Assembly: GCF_030547425.1 (NCBI RefSeq)
Contig: NZ_JAUORH010000018.1
Location: 1-58,747 of the forward strand
Source of the DNA: Tenacibaculum sp. 1_MG-2023
Lineage (GTDB): Bacteria > Bacteroidota > Bacteroidia > Flavobacteriales > Flavobacteriaceae
DNA length: 58,747 bases
Direction of reading: 5' to 3'
Below the pieces are notes generated by a model. That model was not told where the DNA came from, did not search any database, and saw only the letters and a list, made by a program, of their open reading frames with translations. How positions within the stretch are numbered: position 1 is the first letter of the stretch; each line of letters starts with the position of its first letter. The position numbers were made by a program, and so were the translations under genes. Below are positions 53,595 to 58,747 of the stretch, piece by piece.

Positions 53595-55511
53595 ATGTTA
53601 AACGTACACGATGTATCAGTTTCATTTATGGGAACAGATTTGTTCTCCGGAATCACTTTTAAATTAATAAAAGGAGATAGAATTGGATTGATTGGAAAAA
53701 ATGGAGCAGGAAAATCTACTTTATTAAAAGTTTTATCAAAAGATATTGAAAGTAGTGGTGGAACGCTAGCATTTGATAAAGATGTACGTATCGGATTTTT
53801 ACGTCAGGATATTGATTTTGTTCAGGGAAGAACTATTTTAGAAGAAGCCTATCAAGCATTTACTGAAATTAAAGCAATAGAGTTAGATTTAGATGAGATA
53901 AACCGACAATTAGCTGAAAGAACCGATTATGAAAGTGAGTCGTATAATCAGTTAATTATTGATTTAAACGAAAAAACAGAACGTTACGAGTTACTAGGAG
54001 GTTACAATTATCAAGGCGAAACTGAAAAAATATTACAAGGTTTAGGGTTTCAACGAGAAGATTTTGATAAGTTGACAGATACCTTTTCTGGGGGTTGGCG
54101 TATGCGTATTGAGTTAGCAAAACTACTTTTACAGAATAATGATATCTTATTACTCGATGAGCCTACCAACCACTTAGATATCGAGTCGATTATTTGGTTA
54201 GAAAACTTCTTAAAAAACTATGCTGGAGCTATTGTGTTGGTATCGCATGATAAGATGTTTTTAGACAATGTAACTAACCGAACGATAGAAATTTCGTTAG
54301 GTCAAATTTACGATTATAAAAAACCGTATTCTGAGTTTTTAAAACTACGAGCTGAAATTAAAGAAAAGCAGTTACAAACGCAGAAAAATCAGCAAAAGGA
54401 AATAGAGCATACCGAAAAACTAATTGAGAAATTCCGTGCGAAGGCGAGCAAAGCTTCCATGGCACAATCGCTAATTAAAAAATTAGAAAAAGTTGAGCGT
54501 ATTGAGGTAGATCAAGATGATAATTCAGTAATGAATGTTCGTTTTGCCATATCAAAAGAACCTGGTAAAATTATTGTTGAAGCTGAAAATTTAACCAAGA
54601 ATTACGGAGAAAAAGAGGTCTTAAAAGATGTAGATTTGTTGATTGAGCGCAATAGTAGAATCGCTTTTGTAGGACAAAACGGACAAGGAAAATCTACGTT
54701 AGCTAAAATGATGGTGGGAGAAATTCCATTTGAAGGAGATTTAAAACTAGGGCATAATGTTGAAATAGGTTATTTTGCACAGAATCAGTCGGAAGAATTA
54801 CCAGCAGAGAAAACGGTACTAGAAATTATGGAAGATGCTGCTACGGATAGTAACCGAATGCGTGTACGAGATATGTTAGGTTCGTTTTTGTTTGGTGGAG
54901 AAGCGGTAGATAAGAAAGCCAAAGTGCTATCAGGAGGTGAGCGAAACCGTTTGGCGTTGTGTAAGTTATTGCTATCGCCATTTAATGTGTTAATAATGGA
55001 TGAGCCTACCAACCACTTAGATATTGCTTCTAAAAATGTATTAAAAAAAGCACTACAAAACTTTGATGGAACGTTAATAGTAGTATCTCACGACCGTGAT
55101 TTTTTACAAGGATTAACCACCACGGTTTACGGATTTAAAGACCGTGAAATAAAAGAATATTTAGGAGATATCGATTACTTCTTAGAGCAACACAAAATGG
55201 AAAGTTTGCGTGATGCTGAGAAAAAAACGGTAGTAACCAAAGAAAAAGATACTTCTAAAAAAGAAGCCTATCAATTATCGAGAGAGCAAGAAAAAGAGCT
55301 AAAAAAGCTAAAAAACAAGCTTAATAAAATTGAAACGCAAATCGCAAATTTAGAAGCTGAAATAGAAAAAATAGATTTAGAATTAGCTCAGAATTACGAT
55401 GAAGTATCTTCACGTCCTAACTTTTTTGAAAACTACAAAGCAAAAAAAGCCAAAGTAGATAAACTCATGGAAGAATGGGAACAAGTTGAGAAGCAGTTAG
55501 TTGATTTTTAA
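53595..55511 (+). CDS. ABC-F family ATP-binding protein (Uup-like)
   Basis: A 638-residue soluble protein with two ABC ATPase domains and no membrane part. Walker A motifs are GKNGAGKST and GQNGQGKST, signature motifs are TFSGGWRMR and LSGGERNR, and the Walker B motifs are LLLDEPTNHLD and LIMDEPTNHLD. The P-site linker and a C-terminal coiled-coil (KELKKLKNKLNKIETQIANLEAEIEK) point to the Uup subgroup. ABC-F proteins act on the ribosome or on branched DNA. It marks the edge of the housekeeping sequence; the mobile zone starts after its stop. Confidence 0.95.
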   Translation: MLNVHDVSVSFMGTDLFSGITFKLIKGDRIGLIGKNGAGKSTLLKVLSKDIESSGGTLAFDKDVRIGFLRQDIDFVQGRTILEEAYQAFTEIKAIELDLDEINRQLAERTDYESESYNQLIIDLNEKTERYELLGGYNYQGETEKILQGLGFQREDFDKLTDTFSGGWRMRIELAKLLLQNNDILLLDEPTNHLDIESIIWLENFLKNYAGAIVLVSHDKMFLDNVTNRTIEISLGQIYDYKKPYSEFLKLRAEIKEKQLQTQKNQQKEIEHTEKLIEKFRAKASKASMAQSLIKKLEKVERIEVDQDDNSVMNVRFAISKEPGKIIVEAENLTKNYGEKEVLKDVDLLIERNSRIAFVGQNGQGKSTLAKMMVGEIPFEGDLKLGHNVEIGYFAQNQSEELPAEKTVLEIMEDAATDSNRMRVRDMLGSFLFGGEAVDKKAKVLSGGERNRLALCKLLLSPFNVLIMDEPTNHLDIASKNVLKKALQNFDGTLIVVSHDRDFLQGLTTTVYGFKDREIKEYLGDIDYFLEQHKMESLRDAEKKTVVTKEKDTSKKEAYQLSREQEKELKKLKNKLNKIETQIANLEAEIEKIDLELAQNYDEVSSRPNFFENYKAKKAKVDKLMEEWEQVEKQLVDF

Positions 55512-55531
55512 TATTAAGAATAAAAGCAAAA

Positions 55532-55573
55532 ACTTGTTTTTTACCTCAGTTCTTTGTTGTGCGTAGTTTTTTT
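55532..55573. repeat. Direct repeat copy A (42 bp)
   Basis: ACTTGTTTTTTACCTCAGTT followed by CTTTGTTGTGCGTAGTTTTT recurs at 56643-56684 with only two or three differences. Copy A lies between the ABC-F gene and the parE stop. It may be a leftover end of an IS110-type element, because copy B follows an IS110 transposase remnant. Confidence 0.85.
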
Positions 55574-55871
55574 ATTTAGTTATTCTATTTTTTAAATCCA
55601 TTTGTCCGTGTAAAATTCTCGTAATTTCAATCGGTAGGTTAATTCGCTTTCGGTAAAAAATGATATGTCGGCTTGTTTTAAGTCCGAATAAGTCATTGGT
55701 TATTCCTTCGTAATTTTTTCCTAAATCAGGATTATTAGCAATATATTGGCAACTATCTAATAGTAAGTTATAATATCTGTCAGCTTGTTGTTCAGACCAC
55801 TTTTCAATTGTGTATTCCCAAATTCCAGTCAAATCTTCAATAGCTTTGTTAGTCAGTTCATATTTAGCCAT
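55572..55871 (-). CDS. RelE/ParE-family toxin
   Basis: A 99-residue type II toxin of the RelE/ParE superfamily. Recognisable parts are YELTNKAIEDLTGIWEYTIEKWSEQQADRYYNLL, GLKTSRHIIFYRKR and the C-terminal ITRILHGQMD, typical of ParE. It overlaps the antitoxin gene by 8 bp and follows it, the standard parDE order. Targets of ParE toxins are DNA gyrase; this one is assigned by family only. Its TAA stop lies at the end of direct repeat copy A. Confidence 0.85.
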   Translation of the reverse strand: MAKYELTNKAIEDLTGIWEYTIEKWSEQQADRYYNLLLDSCQYIANNPDLGKNYEGITNDLFGLKTSRHIIFYRKRINLPIEITRILHGQMDLKNRITK

Positions 55872-56115
55872 TCTTTTTATGTCTAGCTTTTAATTCCTGA
55901 AGATGTTTCTCTGGGTCAAAATCGTGTGCAATTCCGCTATCAATTCCTTCTTGTATTGCATTTTTCAAAGCGATTACTTTACTTTCTTCGTTTTCTAAAA
56001 GCCGAAGTCCAGCTCTAACTACTTCACTTACATTTTTATATCGTCCAGCTGAAACTTGGCTACTTACAAATTGGTCAAAATAATTTCCGAGTGATATTGA
56101 TGTGTTCTTACTCAT
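55864..56115 (-). CDS. ParD-family antitoxin
   Basis: An 83-residue ribbon-helix-helix antitoxin: MSKNTSISLGNYFDQFVSSQVSAGRYKNVSEVVRAGLRLLE, then an acidic, flexible C-terminus that binds the toxin (IDSGIAHDFDPEKHLQEL). It is the first gene of the module. A strong promoter with an internal 15-bp palindrome lies directly upstream, as expected for autorepression. Confidence 0.88.
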   Translation of the reverse strand: MSKNTSISLGNYFDQFVSSQVSAGRYKNVSEVVRAGLRLLENEESKVIALKNAIQEGIDSGIAHDFDPEKHLQELKARHKKNG

Positions 56116-56131
56116 AATTCAAATATTTACT

Positions 56132-56162
56132 CAAAAGTACCAAAAATTGGTAAGTTTTCCAA
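56132..56162 (-). promoter_or_regulatory. parDE promoter with a palindromic operator
   Basis: On the minus strand TTG (56162-56160) is followed after 20 bp by TACTTTTG (56139-56132), a good Bacteroidota promoter. Within it is the palindrome TACCAA-TTT-TTGGTA (56138-56152), whose position between the two boxes suits a repressor site for ParD/ParDE. Confidence 0.65.
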
Positions 56163-56204
56163 GTTACACCTAACTACTCTGTATAGCATCTATGAAAAAG
56201 CAGT

Positions 56205-56633
56205 AAGTTGAGCATCTTTAAAGTAGATAAGCAACACAAATTAACCTTGTTAAAGAGCATTCCAAGGATGGGTGTAAAGACAGCTTTATTTTTAATAATT
56301 GTAACCGATGGTTTTAAAAAGTTTGAGAACGCATCACAACTTTGTAGTTATGTAGGAATTACACCAACTATAAGGGAGTCATGAAGCAGTAGAAGCAGGA
56401 TAAGTAAAATAGGAAATCAAAAACTACGAAATTTATTATTTATGTGCAGTTTTAATGCGTGCAAATATAACAAGGCCTGTAAAGCTATTTATGACCGAAT
56501 AGTAGCCAAGGGAAAGAGTAAAAAGTTAGCATTAATAGCCGTGTATAATAAACTATTAAAGCAAGCATTTGCTATCGCAAAATCAGGGCTAACCTATGAT
56601 AATAATTATAGAAGTATTTTAGTGAAAAGTTAA
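56205..56633 (+). pseudogene. IS110-family transposase remnant (C-terminal part)
   Basis: Read in one frame, the sequence encodes the transposase_20-like part: LLKSIPRMGVKTALFLIIVTDG then QLCSYVGITPTIRES, a stop (TGA near 56381), then SSRSRISKIGNQKLRNLLF, CSFNACKYNKACKAIYDRIVAKG and a terminal LVKS. The N-terminal DEDD catalytic domain is absent, and the TGA stands where relatives have Gly (ESGSS). It is therefore both truncated and interrupted. It sits between the parDE promoter and repeat copy B. Confidence 0.85.
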
Positions 56634-56642
56634 TGAGTTTTT

Positions 56643-56684
56643 ACTTGTTTTTTACCTCAGTTCTTTGTTGTAGGTAGTTTTTTA
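56643..56684. repeat. Direct repeat copy B (42 bp)
   Basis: Second copy of the 42-bp repeat, 10 bp after the IS110 remnant stop. It reaches exactly to the stop codon of the Fic gene, as copy A does to that of parE. It may be the IS110 right end. Confidence 0.85.
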
Positions 56685-57789
56685 TACTCGAACTAATCTT
56701 AATAATGGTTCAAATGCATAAAGGGCTGGTCTTCTTCCTGAAGATTCTTCTATTGTTCTTAGAAGTTCTTTATCAAGTAGCATTCTTGTAAATCTAGCCG
56801 CAGTTGGTCCTGGTATTCCGCTTTTTGAAGTGAATCTATTATTCCTAAATATTGGATTTGTGAAAATATAATCCAATGCATTTACGCTCCATTTTGAAGA
56901 TAAAGTATCAGAAAAAACATGTTTCATTTCTTCGTATAAATTTTTTATACTTTCAGCTATTTCTAAATTTCTAATTGCTTGTTTTTCAATTGCATTTAAA
57001 AAGAAAATACACCACGATTCCCAATCGTCATTTTCTGATACGTTCCTCATAGTATCAATATATTGATCTTTATGTTCTTCTAAATATCCACTTACATAAA
57101 AATGAGGTTCTGAAATTGTACCAGATGACCATAATAGTAGTGTAATTAACATGCGTCCAATTCTTCCATTTCCATCTTGAAAGGGGTGAAGTGCTTCAAA
57201 TTCAAGATGCATTAAAGCCGTTTTTAATTAATATAGGGTCTGAACTTTCCTTTATATATGTAAATAATTGTTCCAATCCATCATTTAATTTTTCAGGACT
57301 TATTGGTGTAAATAGGACTTTCTGTTTTATTTTGTCAGCTAAATAGTTTTGTTCAATTTTGTATTGTCCTGGTGCTTTTTGAGCACCTCTTCCAAAGGAT
57401 AATAATTGTTGGTGTAGAGTTTTTATTAAATGTTGAGATAATGGGTATCCATCTATCATTGCTTTTTGTGCATTTAAAAGAGCTCGTTGGTATAAGATTG
57501 TCTCAAATACTTCAGAGCGAACATTTTTTGCTTCTTCTGAATCATTTTCACTATCAGCTTCAAACTTTAGAATTTCATCCATTGTACTAATTGTTCCTTC
57601 CATTCTAGAAGAAATTACTGCTTCTTGATTTCTCAATGGCGCTAGTAAAATTTCGCTGTTATGCATGTTTTTAAGCATTTGGTCATATCGAGCTAAAGCA
57701 TCTGTTGCTTTTAATAATGAATTAACAATTTTACCATAATTTAATTCTTTTGGCGGAAACTTGTCATAGTGATATTGTAGGCTTCCCAA
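56682..57789 (-). pseudogene. Fic-family (AMPylase-like) gene, frameshifted and cut at its 5' end
   Basis: Two overlapping reading frames together make one Fic protein. The upstream part (57789-57202) has the N-terminal helical domain with the inhibitory motif SSRMEGT ([S/T]xxxE[G/N]). The downstream part (57212-56682) has the catalytic motif [12 protein letters not shown] and a C-terminal winged-helix-like region. The break is a five-T run at 57221-57225; removing one base restores [18 protein letters not shown]. At the 5' end the first codons (GSL) seem to come from the end of the IS3 element, so the native start is lost. It probably no longer makes a full-length Fic enzyme. Confidence 0.82.
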
Positions 57790-57843
57790 AAAATAGGACA
57801 GTTAATAATTCGAATTTACTAACTTTAAATTCAAACTGTCACA

Positions 57844-58110
57844 ATGAAAAACAGCAAATTTAGCGAGAGCCAGATTATTAAAGCTCTTAAGGAAAATGAA
57901 CAAGGAAGATCCGTTGGTGATTTATCTAGAGAATTAGGAATTGATAAAAGCACGTTCTACTATTGGCGTAAGAAGTATGGAGGTATGGAACAGCAGCAGC
58001 TTAAGCGTTTAAAAGAGCTTGAAGAAGAAAATAATAAACTCAAACAGATGTATGCCGATGTGAGTCTTGATAATAAGATGCTCAAGGATGTATTGTCAAA
58101 AAAGTTCTAA
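57844..58110 (+). CDS. IS3-family transposase OrfA
   Basis: An 88-residue protein with a helix-turn-helix (FSESQIIKALKENEQGRSVG then LSRELGIDKSTFYYWRKKYG) and a C-terminal leucine-zipper-like coiled coil (LKRLKELEEENNKLKQMYAD). It binds the IS ends and, alone, is usually a regulator. The A AAA AAG signal just before its stop lets ribosomes shift by -1 into orfB. Confidence 0.93.
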   Translation: MKNSKFSESQIIKALKENEQGRSVGDLSRELGIDKSTFYYWRKKYGGMEQQQLKRLKELEEENNKLKQMYADVSLDNKMLKDVLSKKF

Positions 58111-58747
58111 AGCCTTCCGACAAGAGAGTTCGTGTGAAGTATCTTATCAAAACGTTCGCAGTTCCCATTATCCGTGCCTGTCAAGTTGTAGGACTGAGTA
58201 GGTCGATGTGGTATTACCAAAGTAAGAAAGATGATAGCGAGGTTATTGATAAACTAACAGTGTTAGCGGAATCATACCCAACTAGAGGTTTTGATGAATA
58301 TTATTACAAGATCCGTCGTGAAGGCTTAAAATGGAACAGAAAACGAGTGTTACGTGTGTACCGCGAAATGAAACTCAGTCTACGCCGTAAACATAAAAAA
58401 CGTTTGGTCAAACGAATAAAACAACCTTTGGAAGCACCTTCGTCACTGAATGAGTGTTGGAGTATGGATTTTATGAGCGATGTGCTTACCGATGGCAGAA
58501 AGTTGCGGGTATTTAATGTTATAGATGATTGTAACCGTGAAGCTCTAGCAATAGATGCAGGACTTTCTTATCCTGCGAGAGCTGTAATTGAAACATTGGA
58601 GCGTTTAAAAGATGAAATAGGAGCACCTAAATACGTGAGGTGCGATAACGGTCCGGAGTTTACCTCCAAAACTTTTATGAACTGGTGCAAAAAGAACTTT
58701 ATAGAAATTAAATATACACAACCAGGGAAGCCAATGCAAAACGGATA
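58095..58747 (+). CDS. IS3-family transposase OrfB, DDE integrase domain, partial
   Basis: In the -1 frame relative to OrfA the sequence is open to the window end. It reads KKVLKPSDKRVRVKYLIK, VVGLSRSMWYYQSKKDD, TRGFDEYYYKIRREG, and the rve core SMDFMSDVLTDGRKLRVFNV and RCDNGPEFTSKTF, then QPGKPMQNG. The first two Asp of the DDE triad are visible (SMDF and CDNGPEF); the Glu should follow in ...ERFN beyond the edge. No ATG is needed because it is made as an OrfAB fusion by frameshifting. Confidence 0.93.

Larger units (their letters stand above)
57780..58747 (+). mobile_element. IS3-family insertion sequence, right end outside the window
   Basis: The element begins close to 57780, where the Fic reading stops matching, with an end sequence GCTTCCCAAAAAATAGGACA that resembles IS3-family terminal repeats. 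It contains orfA, a slippery A6G signal and orfB with a DDE integrase domain. Its right end and inverted repeat lie beyond the window. The exact left boundary and target duplication cannot be proved here. Confidence 0.85.

Noticed and set aside
55572..57789. A new multi-gene defence island made of parDE, IS110 remnant and Fic
   Set aside because: The members are a standard toxin-antitoxin pair and decayed genes; they do not share an operon, and Fic and IS110 are broken. It looks like a landing zone for mobile DNA, not a working system.

Overview
The window is a 58.7-kb piece of a low-GC chromosome from the phylum Bacteroidota, most likely a gliding or gliding-related member of the Flavobacteriaceae (a Tenacibaculum-like genus is my guess, not proven). 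The grounds are a complete gldK-gldL-gldM-gldN block (type IX secretion/gliding core), upstream boxes of the form TAnnTTTG that fit the Bacteroidota -7 promoter element, very few Shine-Dalgarno sequences, many N-terminal lipoproteins, and DUF families typical of this group.

Layout. 1-14 kb: a partial tRNA-Asp, a DUF58 protein, thioredoxin, metK behind a SAM-II-type riboswitch, sppA, a small lipoprotein, tag, a DPP III-like M49 peptidase, a MazG-like pyrophosphohydrolase, a TlpA-like redoxin, ilvE, a DUF4920/cytochrome-like lipoprotein pair, mnmD, a 43-residue membrane peptide and trmN6. 13.6-23.2 kb: an acyl-CoA thioesterase, metE behind a cobalamin riboswitch, a lipoprotein DJ-1 homologue with a type II NADH dehydrogenase-like protein, a Crp/Fnr regulator, a saccharopine dehydrogenase-family protein, a DUF423 protein and pckA. 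23.3-36.7 kb: ade-ruvC-(unknown)-hemW-cyclase, MFS transporter, VOC protein, second MazG-like protein, aroA, queA, rlmN, a polyprenyl synthase, then an orphan two-gene cassette. 36.7-43.4 kb, minus strand: groES-groEL, secG, a TPR-like protein, lptE, a sigma-54 activator and miaB. 43.5-55.5 kb: topA, an arginase-fold protein with a damaged metal site, gldKLMN, an FAD oxidoreductase, a DUF983 protein and an ABC-F ATPase. 55.5-58.7 kb: an accessory zone with a parDE module, an IS110 transposase remnant, a near-identical 42-bp direct repeat, a broken Fic gene, and an IS3 element that runs off the end of the window.

How the genes work together. Methionine and SAM metabolism is under two separate RNA switches: metK by SAM and metE by B12. 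The minus-strand block groups envelope assembly (LptE, SecG) with a sigma-54 activator. The gldKLMN block makes the trans-envelope motor and ring of type IX secretion; the gene just before it encodes an arginase-like protein that has lost three of the six usual metal ligands. Most of the window is ordinary housekeeping sequence. The most unusual parts are the pseudo-arginase, the non-AUG start of mnmD, the SAM-II variant, the unknown gene pair at 35.3-36.6 kb and the decaying mobile-element zone at the right end. I see no CRISPR array, no prophage, and no clear new multi-gene defence system.
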